A DNA stretch of 64,000 nucleotides from Luidia sarsii (Eukaryota > Echinodermata > Asteroidea > Paxillosida > Luidiidae): assembly GCA_949987565.1 (NCBI GenBank), contig OX465103.1:2673511-2737510 (forward strand). Direction: 5' to 3'. The position numbers and the translations under genes were made by a program. Below, one piece after another: positions 49,801 to 61,800 of the stretch. The notes beneath the pieces were generated by a model. The model saw nothing but the letters and a program-made list of their open reading frames with translations. It searched no databases and had not been told where the DNA came from. The first letter of the stretch is position 1. Every line of letters begins with the position of its first letter.

Positions 49801-52800
49801 CACACCACAATTACAGTACGATAAAAAAGTGCTTCTTGATAGCTGACTTGAAATCGACCACATTGGGAAGCACAGGAAACAGGTTCACTGGTACAGAAAC
49901 AACCCTTAGGATGACCTTAAGGATGATCTTGCATACGAAGAGTTTCCAAAATTCTATGCATTCTTCCCAATGTGTTATACACTCAACTGCTCCTAGCTAA
50001 AAAATAAATTGATGATTACACCACATTCAATGAAAGGTACAACCTACCTCTGAAGGAGGTCTTCTGTAGACAAGTTTAATGGTTTATCTGATCCTTACTT
50101 GGCTTAGACAAGTACAGTTTCTTGTGCTGTATAGTCTACATCCAAAGCAGGTCTTCTGTTGACAAGTTTATTGGTTTATCTGAACCTTACTTGATTAAAA
50201 AAAAATGGCACAACCATTGTCTGCATTGGCTGAGCTGAAATACGCGAGGTTAAAGTGAACAATCGTCATTTTGAACTTTCCCTCATTAAAATTATGATTA
50301 AAATGAAAAATCTATATTTGATTTTTTTTTTAATGAAAAAAAAATCTTGTAAAGAAACTTGCGCCTCCAGCAGCCCACAATCCTACAGATTCCCTCAGTG
50401 TCAGAACCCTACAACATCCCAGGGATGGATTTGGAAAGATGTTTGGACGAAAGATCGCCGCTTAACACTGCACACAGAAATGAAGGATATGAAAGCCAAA
50501 TGAAAACAAAAATTAAAAAAGAAAACCAAGAGACAAAACTTACGTCCGAGTCCCAGTCTGACTCTATGGCATGCAAAGAAAGAGAGAGAGAGAGAGAAAG
50601 AGAGAAAATTTAAGGGTGAAATTTAAAGGGAAAACACCCAGAATCAATCCACAACCACCAACTCAATTGCAGAGCAATACAAGATATGCAATCTGCATGC
50701 ATTCTATAAAGGGGCTCAGTAAACTGAGGCCGGGTTTCACAGCTTATTTGCATCTGAATGAATATTGGGGGCGTGATCCCTGGAGATATACTGTACATGT
50801 ACGGCAGTTAAAGGATTAAATGCTTCCGACTGGCATCCTCAGCCCTCTAAGCAGCAGCAAAGATCGCTGGGTAATTTTGGTAAGGCAGACACCTAAGGGC
50901 CGGACTGCTAAGGTGGCTACTAGCCTGTAGCCTGTATGTTACAGCCAATCTTTGTGGGGTTGGGGGACGGTCTATCAAGACCATTTGAGGCATATCTGCA
51001 TATCAACCTTTCAGGCTTCACTTCAACCACCTTGGGTGCACGTCTGGGACTGAAGTTAAACTGGTGATACTCTTTGACACACTTTTTTTTTTGGGGGGGG
51101 GTTGCTTCAGTTGAAGTTCCTACCTTCGTCATCATCATCTTCCTGGCTGGGCGTGGCTGGTTTGGGGGCGGCCGCACGCACTGGGCTCTCCTCCGCTTTG
51201 ATGATGGGGTTGGGCTGCAGGAACCAAAAAAACAAACTATTGACCAGTTGGAGTGACCATTTATGTGGGCCAACTGGCCACCAATGCTCATTCTTCCCAT
51301 CACTTTTCAGAGTGCGATACAACTTGGTATGGATTGCAAATTGTTAAGGGTGTGATCAGGGTGTGGTCAGGGTGTGGTCAGGGAGTGGTCAAGGAGTGGT
51401 CAGGGTGTGGTCATGGAGTGGTCAGGGTGTGGTCATGGAGTGGTCAGGGTGTGGTCAGGGTGTGGTCAGGGTGTGGTCAGGGTGTGGTCATGGAGTGGTC
51501 AGGGTGTGGTCAGGGTGTGGTCAGGGAGTGGTCAAGGAGTGGTCAGGGTGTGGTCATGGAGTGGTCAGGGTGTGGTCATGGAGTGGTCAGGGTGTGGTCA
51601 GGGTGTGGTCAAGGAGTGGTCAGGGTGTGGTCATGGAGTGGTCAGGGTGTGGTCGTGTGTGGTCAGGGTGTGGTCAAGGAGTGGTCATGGTGTGGTCAGA
51701 GTGTGGTCAGGGTGTGGTCATGGAGTGGTCAGGGTGTGGTCATGGAGTGGTCAGGGTGTGGTCAGGGTGTGGTCAGGGTGTGGTCAGGGTGTGGTCAGGG
51801 TGTGGTCATGGAGTGGTCAGGGTGTTTAGTTTAGTTTAGTTTATTTCTTTTTCCACAGCATCAACCAACAAAGCACATATCACAGAATGTACATCACAAA
51901 GAATGAATAGGCAAAATTAATAGGGAAAGGACTGGCACATTAAGTGATAACTTAATATAAATAAACAATGAATGCGATACTGCAGAGGGACCCATCAAGA
52001 AGCACAGCTTTTAAGTGTTGGGCCCCATTGCAACACTTGCACTGAGCCGGAAAAGGAATGCTCATGCTAATTTAGACCGTAGACGGTAGGGAGAGGGCTC
52101 AATGCAAGTGAAGCAATCAATCAATAGAACACAAATCCTTAGTATTAACACAAAACACATAGAAAACTATACACAAGGACTTATTAGATACATTATACAC
52201 TTAGCAGAGAAAACAAAATGAATTTGAGGAATAGGCAATGATTGGGAAATATAGCGAAATATGTCGCCGTTAGATAGTAATGTGATTCAGCTAAAAAAAA
52301 AATATAAAAAAAATAGAGTAGATAATACATGTCAACTTCAACTCTCGAAATCAGAGATATGATTTCAAAAGGTTAGATTTAAACTCACGTTTAAAGGTGG
52401 AGAGGTTTTTTGAGGTTTTAAGTTGGTCAGTGAGTGGATTCCAAAGTTTGGGCCCCTCATATTTGATTGTTTTTTTAGCAAGTGTTGTTCGGGTTAATGG
52501 GATATGGAAGTCTAAGGCTTGGCGTGTGAAGTGGGTATGAACTTCATGGTTCCTGTTGAATATAGCATTAATTGCAGATGGTAGTAAATTACATGTGGAT
52601 TGATACATGAGGGACCCAAGTTGATGACAATAGATGTCTTTAATTTTTAAGGTTTTATGTTTCAGAAAGAGGGGATCAGAGTGTGCAAGAAACTCAGTGA
52701 AATTGATTGAGCGCAAGACCCGCTTTTGTAAAACAAGTATCCTGTTTAAGTTGCAGGCGGGACTGTTACCCCAGGCAAGAATGCCATAGTTGATATATGG

Positions 52801-55800
52801 CACAATTAATGTATTATAAAGAGAATTGAGGACAGTTGCGGGCACAAAATGTTTAATTCTGTTAATTACTCCAGTGTTTCTGGCAATTAAGTTACATACG
52901 TAATTAATATGTGGTTTCCAGGTAAGTCCAGAGTCAATAAGTATGCCAAGGAATTTACCGCAGTGTGGTCAGGGAGTGGTCATGGAGTGGTCAGGGTGTG
53001 GTCATGGAGTGGTCAGGGTGTGGTCAAGGAGTGGTCAGGGTGTGGTCATGGAGTGGTCAGGGTGTGGTCATGGAGTGGTCAGGGTGTGGTCAGGGTGTGG
53101 TCAGGGTGTGGTCAGGGTGTGGTCAGGGTGTGATCAGGGAGTGGTCAAGGAGTGGTCACGGTGTGATCAGGGACTGGCCAGTCTATGATTAGGGTGTGGC
53201 CCAAAAGTTGATATGAAATGAATAGCCCATGGCTTTGAGTGCAGCACATGTTAAAGTGACCTAGGTACAAATGAAAAGCAGTTGGCCGGTAAAAGTAACC
53301 GAGAGGAAAGTTTAACTGGGCCGTTTCCACTGGACTTAAAATGGGAAGAGTAACCATCGTCTCATCACTTTGACCAAAATGGGTCCAGTGCAAATGCGGC
53401 TTATGATGGGGTGACAGCCATCAACCAACCTGGAGCCCACGCTTGACCGTGGCCACTTCCTTGGTCTCTTCGTCGCTGAAGTGCAGACTGGAATCCTCCT
53501 CGTCCTCTACGTCACTCATCCCGAGCTGATTCAAGACATCTGGGAGGAAAAAAAAAACCAAGCAAAATGGCTTCAGATGGACAGCACCTCTGCATAGCCA
53601 GGGAGTTAACGGGACAGGAGCTATAGTTCTTTTTCCTCTCGTGTGACTCTCTACTCTTGAAACTCTTAAGAGTCTATTCACTGCAAGAAGAGCTCCCGGC
53701 GCATGTTCACAGCACCAGTTTGGACTGTGTGCTGTTGCTCATGTGGCCACGTGGGATTTTGGCACCACTCATGTATGACAAGCTGATAACGACTCCTGAT
53801 AGGCTAGCTGTGGGGTGGACTGGAAGGGGGGGTTATGCCATAGCATTGAATGAGGTTGAGGTTGAGGTTGAGGTTGAGCTCAGCTTAGGGTGAAAGGACT
53901 GTATATGGGGCATCCCTTCTGAGTGCTGGGTAGCTGGTCGAGTGCTGATACTATATGTCAAGTTTTGGTAATCAATTCACCTCAAAATTCTTGGTTCTTT
54001 TAATGAGTGACAAAGAGAGAGAAACTGATTTTGATTTTTTTTCTTTTTTCTGCAAATCAATTATAGTGCAAATATAGTGCAATATTTGACTAGACTGGGA
54101 TTGGAAGAGCCCTCCTGATGGCCTGATGTACGAGTGGTCTAAAGTAAACCTGAGCTGTCAGTATCAGGTCGTCCCTGGATCGTCAACTACCTTGCCAGAG
54201 TTGCCCTGGGATATGTACTGTACCGGTACCTCTATTGATCTGTTATGACAATTTTTATGAATTATTTTGTTAGTAATTGTATTATTGTATGCAACCGTAC
54301 ACCAAGTGCATGCAACCATACACGTGCTGCTGCAACTGTACACATGCAACCGTATGCATGAAACCATTACACTTGCAGCACTACAAACTCACTGGTACCC
54401 TGCATTAGTCGCTACTGTAAAAAAAAAAGTGAGACGGTGAGACAGTGTACGTACTTTTCCTTTGCTGCTTGTCCTGTGAGCTCAGAGGCCTCTTTTCAGT
54501 CTGGTCATCCGGTTGGTCTGGACAATGTGATGGGGGTACAACAACAAGTAAATGGCAGAGGGGAGGGAGTCAGGGACCCTGCCAACCCAAAATGACCACA
54601 AAGAGTACACATCTCTAATAAGAATGCCTGTGGCCGCTAGCCTGTGGCTTCCATAGACCTGTGTGCAAACTGGAGCCAAAGCCATGCACACGTCTATCAG
54701 GACTGCTTGAAGCCGCTAGCTGGCGGATTCTATAGACTGATGTATGTAAACTGAAGCCATAGCCGTGCATACATCTACCTGGGGATTGCTTGAAGCCACA
54801 AGCTGACGGCTCCCATGGAGACACTGAGGTTGCAGCTGATGCACTCAGACGTGGGCTACAACCAGACTTATGGCTTTGGCTGAGGCTAATTCTAGAATGT
54901 GCAGGCTATGCAACAGCTTCTGCAGCCATAGTCACAGCCACAGTTCCAATTCCATGAGGTAGGCGCACTCAGACGTGGGTACAACCACACTTATGGCTTT
55001 GGCTGAGGCTAATTCTAGAATGTGCAGGCTATGCAACAGCTTCTGCAGCCATAGTCACAGCCACAGTTCCAATTCCATGAGGTAGGCGTACATGTACATG
55101 TAGGCCGAAATACAGAGGAAAACCTGCTGTCAAGCCGTGCGAACTGTTGCGGATACATTGAACCTACAGTAGTTCAAAAGTTAGGCATTTGGAAAGGCAT
55201 TCTTTGCTTGTGCTTTGCAAATGTGGAATGCTTCCTGAACAGACCCCACACTGCCCAAAATGTGGAGATGACTTGCATGGTGTCACTGCACAACTTTCCA
55301 CAAAATGATCAAAGAGGATTTCAGGCTCTTTGTATAAAAAAAAAACTACTTTTATTATTTCAAAGTCAAAAATAAGAAAACATGCTTACCCGCTGTTTTT
55401 CTTCTCTCGACAGGATTCTTGAGGGGAGGGGAAAACCAAAAAAGAAAAGTTTTGAAGAAAAAAACCAGATGATGCAACCGAGAGATATTGAGACATTTCT
55501 TGTATGACTTGACATTAAGATATTGGAGCGGGGGGGAAAAGCAACTTACATTTGGCTTTTTTGCCGGCGGCATTCCCTCCAGGGCACCGAGAACATCCTC
55601 ATCGTCCCAATCACTTGCACTCTACAATGAACAAACAATTTCATGAAATTATAAAAGATTTCAAAAATTGGCAGAGAAAACTTGGCCTCGACCTAATGCT
55701 GTTGTGATCCTAGCGAGAATGACAAGAAGGCAGTATCAGGTTTAATTTCCTTCAGAATCTGTGGTTTGATTCTCATTTAATCTTTCGGGGGGGGGGGGGG

Positions 55801-58800
55801 ATCTGCCCAGGTTTCCACGGGATTCGGTGTGGACCGTTGGCGTACCTCCCCGACCGAGATGGCGCTGCTCCTGGGCGTGAAGGGCTCATCGCCGGGCGTG
55901 GCCAGTCCGTTGCTACGGGGCGTGGGCGTGGGCGTCTCGTCCCACGGGTCGGGATCGCTGGCCGAGTGGCCGCGCCCAGCCCGGCCGCCGCCGGCCGCAT
56001 TGCCGGCCCCGGGCTTGGCCTTGGCTGGCGAGACAGCGGCCGGGCTGGCGGCCGACTTGCTGGCCGGCCGCGGGATGCGGCTGGCCTCGCCGGCCTTCTG
56101 GCCGCCGGAGGAGCGGTTGCCGGTGGAACTGGCCAGACTGTCCTTGGAGACTGCCCTGGGGATGCGGGACTTGGAGGCACTGGACCTCTGCGAGACTGCG
56201 GGTAAGTGAAAACAAACAAAAACAATAGTGAGGTTCTGCAAACGAACGGATACGGTTTAGTGCAACGGATGCATCATCAATAATGACGTCATACGTTACT
56301 TACAATCCACTAAATGTGTGGACACGGATATATCTCGCTCGCTACAGGTATGGAAGAAATGCGCAGACAATTTCAAATTACTAGTAAGTCGTGTCCACTT
56401 TTTTGATAATATGGATGATGTTGTTCCGAAATGAGTAACAGCTGAATATGTACGGGCCATTTTTATGAGTTTCACAAATACGAACAGATAAGTCTCAAAA
56501 TAGGGTATCAAAACCTGGGTACATGAAGTCGGAAATAGACCTCATTTTAGATTTATTTTACACAGCATTGGGAGAGGCGATAAAATCAAACAAAACTGGC
56601 ACCCATGTTGGCACTCATGAGGCAGAAACTGAAAAACCTACCGTCTAAACTTCGGACAGATTCATCGTCGGATTCGGCAATAAATTTGCTGAGTTTGACG
56701 GCTTGCGTCATCTGAAGATGTGAAAAGAAACATTTGGGAAACGGACTCTTCAATGCCGTTTGAAAACTTAGAACATCCTTTTAACCTCGCCTTGACAGAT
56801 TCTTGGCTATTCCAAATGGCATTCAATGAGGGTTTGCGCCGCTCGACATGATAAGCACTGAGCGCTCAGTGCTTTGCCTAATGCCGGATGAAAACATTTC
56901 AGGCAGCTCCGGCGGGATTCGAACCCGCGACTCCCGCTTTCTAGTGCAGACAGTATGTTATATCTATGATGTAACTCTGTATCGGCTGCTATACATAATT
57001 CGAATCTGCCACACGACCTCTGATCCTTCCCAAGAGGAGGATCAGATCCCGGGATCAGGATCTGATCCCGCATTGTGTTTACACTTGCAAATGGCGGGAT
57101 CTGAACCGGATCTGATCCTTCCCCGGAGGAGGATCAGATCCCGGTCCTGCGTTGCGTTTACGCATGGTTTTGATCGGGATCTGATCCTCCTTGCGGGATC
57201 AAGTGTAAACGCAGGGTAGGTGGGGTTTTTTTAAGGAGGGGCCAGGAGGTTTCTCCAGAAACTGGGGGAGGGTCTGTCGCAGGTCTGGAATTGTCCGCTC
57301 ACCTTGGGCTTGGGTTTGATGGGTTCGTCGGCTTCTGACGCCGAAGCCCCCCAGGAATCCTCCCCGAACGAGTCCCTTCGAGACGACGAAAAAAAAGGAA
57401 AAATACGCGGAGATGATAAGCCTACGTGTCACAACTTGATATTTGTTCGCGCTCGTTGCTGACTAGAACGAGAAGGCGTATGCATAAAAGTTACAGTGGT
57501 CTGTTTCATCAAACTCATCGTATATTAGGCAACTATGCGACCCGTCACGGAATCCCCCAAATCAAAGGTGATTTGGGAGTCCACAAGCATTTTAATACCA
57601 CTGTTAAAGAGCGCCCTCAAGAGGCCACGCCCTAACCCGTCTTAACGTACGTACGCGTCCTCTTTTTCTCTAGCGCTCGCACGGGTGAGACGTATTGGTT
57701 TCATGCTCTCCTCGTGTTGCGATTTCCATTCCTTGCTAGTATACTACAGCATATAATATTGTTTCTAATCCTAGTTCTGACACACCAGAGGCAACTATGC
57801 GACCCGTCACGGAATACTGACTGTCATGTTTGGGCCGGTGCATCTGCCCGTCACTTGTCCCTGTTGGATCGGGTGCAGAGGCGGGTCATTGACCTTGATT
57901 GCAAGGAGCTCTAGTCTACTCTAAAAGAGGTCGGGAATGGGAGTTGTTGGGCGAGAAGTTCATTAGGGGCTCGTCAAGCTACTGGCCTCACTTAGACAAT
58001 TAGAAAAATGAAAAAAAAAAACGCATTTCTTTTTTTTTTTTACACTTGAACTGTAATTTCAAGGCCTGTTTTCTCAGGTTTTAGAAATGGAAAGCCATAG
58101 AAAAATAAAATTTGAAGGTTTACACAGTGGAAGCACACAGGTGAAAGGTTGCCGTGACACCATGTACCGGTAAGTAGTTTCTTTAGAGAGAGGAGTGTGG
58201 CTCTTGAAATTTTGAAAAAGGTCTTGCTGTAATCAAAAGTGTCACCTCAATAAGGCCCTCTCAGCTTTTGAGACATGAAAAAACAACTTACTTTCCTACA
58301 GAGAGATCATCTTCATCATCATCTGTTGACAAAAACAGAGCAAAAACTTTTCAGACAAGATGACAAAACGCACCGTATCAAAAATGATCAGACTCATTCT
58401 ATTACTCATCTCTCTCCTCCCTATCCCTCATCCTCCTCCTTCCCTCTAACTCTCTCTCTCCCTCACCTCTCCTTCTCTCTCTCACACCTTGCTTTTCATC
58501 TCACATCTCACCTCTCACTCTTACCCCTCCCCCTCCCCTCCCTCTCCCTCCCTCTAACTCTCTCTCCCTCACCTCTCCCTCTCTCTCTCACACCTTGCTT
58601 TCCCTCTCACCTCCCACTCTTACCTCTCCCTCTAAAGCTCCCCCCTCCTCCTCCACTCCCCCTCCATTTTCAGCCGACCAATATTTGAACTAGGGCAACC
58701 TTTGCCTGGACTAAACCCCAAATGAAACCAAAATGCCAGGTTATCTGCAAGAAGTTAAAGTGGTGGGCATGAAATCCAGGCTGGTTCCAGTTTCTGTTTT

Positions 58801-61800
58801 TCGCATTTTCTGCCAATAATTTTTTTATTTTTTTTTATTAAAAGTACTAATGTAGAAAAGCTCTGTGCTCTGTTAAGATTTGAAGGTTTGCATGGTGGAA
58901 ATACCACGTGGGAGGTTTGCGGTGACACCATGTATATCGTCTCTTAAGGGAAGGAGTATGGCTCTGAAAAAAAGCTGGAAACTCAGTCTTCTGATGAAGG
59001 ACAGAGCACACACTACCCAAAGGTTGAGTTGCCGGCTCTTTCCAGAACCATGCTCCTTCTCTTAAGAGATGATATACATGTACATGCATAGCTGCGAACC
59101 TGTCTTAAAGGAAATAAAGAATACTTCAGCTAAAAAAAAAGGAGCAAACTACGTAGGAATACATGTGTATTTTCAAGCCAAAAATCAGAATCTTTAAAAA
59201 GTGATACATTTTAAAAAAAGAAAAAAAAAAAGAGAAAATGTGACCCGGCACAGCATTATTATATCCTCTAATACATTAACTTTCCGAAAATAAAAAAAAA
59301 AAAAAATCGATTCTTAATCGAATTGTGAAGATACTTTGACTTCGGGCGTTGTTTACTCGAAAAGTGTTTTGGTGGGATATTCCTCATGTCGCTATTCCAG
59401 GTCACAAATGTTTCCTCCAAAATATGAATGGTCGGCACCTACGTACATGGTGTAGCCGCAAAGCTCCGACTTAACCCTGTGCTCTGTTGCAAAAAGACCT
59501 ACAGTAGCTCTTGGTTTCGGAGATTTCCTGCATGTCTGCACTTACCAAAGTCGTATTTGCCACCTCCACCACCACCACCACCACCACCACCACCACCACT
59601 GCCACTGCCACCACCGCCACCGCCGCCAAGACTGAAGCCAAGCCCCATCCCTTCTGAGCCGGCCGTCGACCCAAACATGCTGGAGCCGGGCCGTCCAGTC
59701 ACTGTGCGTGGCCGGTGGCTGGAGTTGAACTCGTCAATCAGGTGGGAGCATCTGAAACGAACAACCCCAACAACAACAAAACCACTGAATTTGTTTCATC
59801 TGTATGCAAGAAGGGGGTGTGATCCCTGGAGATATACGGCAGTTAATGGTTGAATTGCTTCTGACTGGCGCCCCCCCCCAGCAAAGACATTGTATTTGTA
59901 AATTTGTATTTTAATTGTATTTTAATTTTAAGATTTACATTTTAGTAATTTAAGTCAGTAAGCAGTTTGCAACATTTTTGTATATCACATTGTATTTGTA
60001 GTTAGAAATTTGGGAAGGCCGCAATCAAACAGCGGGATAGCTCAGGTGGTTAGAGCGCTGGTACGTTAAGTACAAGTCCTGCAGCCGATTTTAAGAGAAG
60101 TTGCGTAAGTTACGCAACGTACAAATGTTGCTTAAGTCTTGCAGCACAATTGCTCTTTTGTGCACTATTTAGAAAAGCCAGCAAAATGTTGCGTAAGTTA
60201 CGCAACATTTGAAGTTTTGTGAAATCGGCTGCTAGATCCAATCAAATTCTCTTTGCCATTTTTTCCAAAATTGTTGAAAAGTTCCCAGTCAGTTTTTTTC
60301 CTGCTAAGGATGAAAAGTGTACTGTTTGTCATGAGGCCACGTGGAATGTTGGTGCCACTGTTGATTAAAAGGCAATTAATGGCTTCTTGGAGGCAAGCTG
60401 TGGGTGGACAAGGCCAGGGTCAAGCTCAGCATGGAATGAAGGACTGTAGTGGGTTTTCAGGGCTGCAAACATCAACAGTGTTCGTGATCTTGGCAGATAT
60501 TTGAAAGCCTACCCATGGAAGCCGCCCATGATAGCCTGGTCATTGGCTGTCCATCCCTTGCTGTCCTTGATCTCAGTGTTGGCTTTGCGGTCCAACAGCA
60601 GTTTGACCAGGCCAATCTGGTCTGACTGACAGGCTAGCATCAGAGCAGTCCTGTGCAGAAGAGAAAAGGTAATATTAGGGGTTGAGGAAAGGGTTAGGGG
60701 CTAGGGGCTAAGAATTAGGGGCTGGAGGCTTGGGGGATAGATACTGGGGTAGCTAGTGGGCTAGGGGCAAGGTAGTAGGATCTAGAGTCTACATGCTAGA
60801 GGCTAGGGCCTATGGGTTATGAGCAAGGGGCTAGATGCTTAGGGGATAGAGGGCTTGGGGGCTAGAGGCCTTGGGGGCTTGTGGGCTAGGGGCTAGGTGG
60901 TAGGAACTAGAGGCTATGTGCTAGAGAATAGGGGCTACGGGATAGGATCAAGGGGCTAGAGACTTATGGGCTACGGGATAAGAGCTAGGGGCTAGAGACT
61001 TATGGGCTCGAGGGCTTGGGGGCTAGAGGGCTAGGGAGCTAGTGGGCTAGGTCGTAAGAGCTAGAGGCTATGTGCTAGAGGCTAGGGGCTACAGGATAGG
61101 AGCTAGGGGCTAGAGGCTAGGGTATAGCGTCTGCAGAGTGAAGTGCAGACTAGGGTTTAGGGTCTTGAGGTTTGGGGCTAGAGGTTGGCAATCAGGTTGG
61201 GCAGAGATGGGAGTGACGACGCCCTTACCTGTTGGTGTTGTCTGTAGCATTGACGTCCGCATCGTTGTCCAGGAGCACTTCCGCCATGACATCCTGCTTT
61301 GCCTCCGTGCACAGGTGCAGTGGTGTGCTGCCGCCCTAATGGGGGTCAAACGGAGTGTGTTCCGATACAGGCTTGAGAAAATTGCCAAAGAGAATATGGG
61401 ACCCGGGAACAGCATAATGAGGAATAACCCCCACTTTTGAGATTTTGAGATTTTCTAATGATGTGAAAGAGTATACCATTAGCTTTCAAATGATATCAAA
61501 ATTATTTCCGTGTGAACTTTGTTGTAAATAGTACGAGGGGACTTCGCTCGTTCATTTGGCATTAGACACAATATAGCAGCGTCGTTCTAACTCCTCGAAA
61601 GCGGCCATTCAAAAAGGCAGGAACTTTACATATTTTTATGAAAACAGTACACAAACACTCCCCCGAAATCCTCATTTTTTCAACTTTAGAGACGGATATC
61701 GGAAAAATCCTTTGAACATAATATCCTCCAGTACATTAACTTTCCGAAAATATAGGAAAAAAAATAAAAATTGATTTTTTTTTTTATCGAATTGAGAAGA

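Larger units (their letters stand above)
59815..60290 (+). repeat. tRNA-derived SINE with two nested insertions
   Basis: Body GATCCCTGGAGATATACGGC and GCTTCTGACTGGCG, A box GGGATAGCTCAGGTGGTTAG, and end TTCTCTTTGCCA. It is broken by a family B fragment (59901-59986) and by a hairpin MITE (about 60078-60233). Confidence 0.75.

Noticed and set aside
51253..51839. Trp-Ser-Gly-Gln repeat frames in three phases
   Set aside because: 11-bp minisatellite read in all three frames; no gene.
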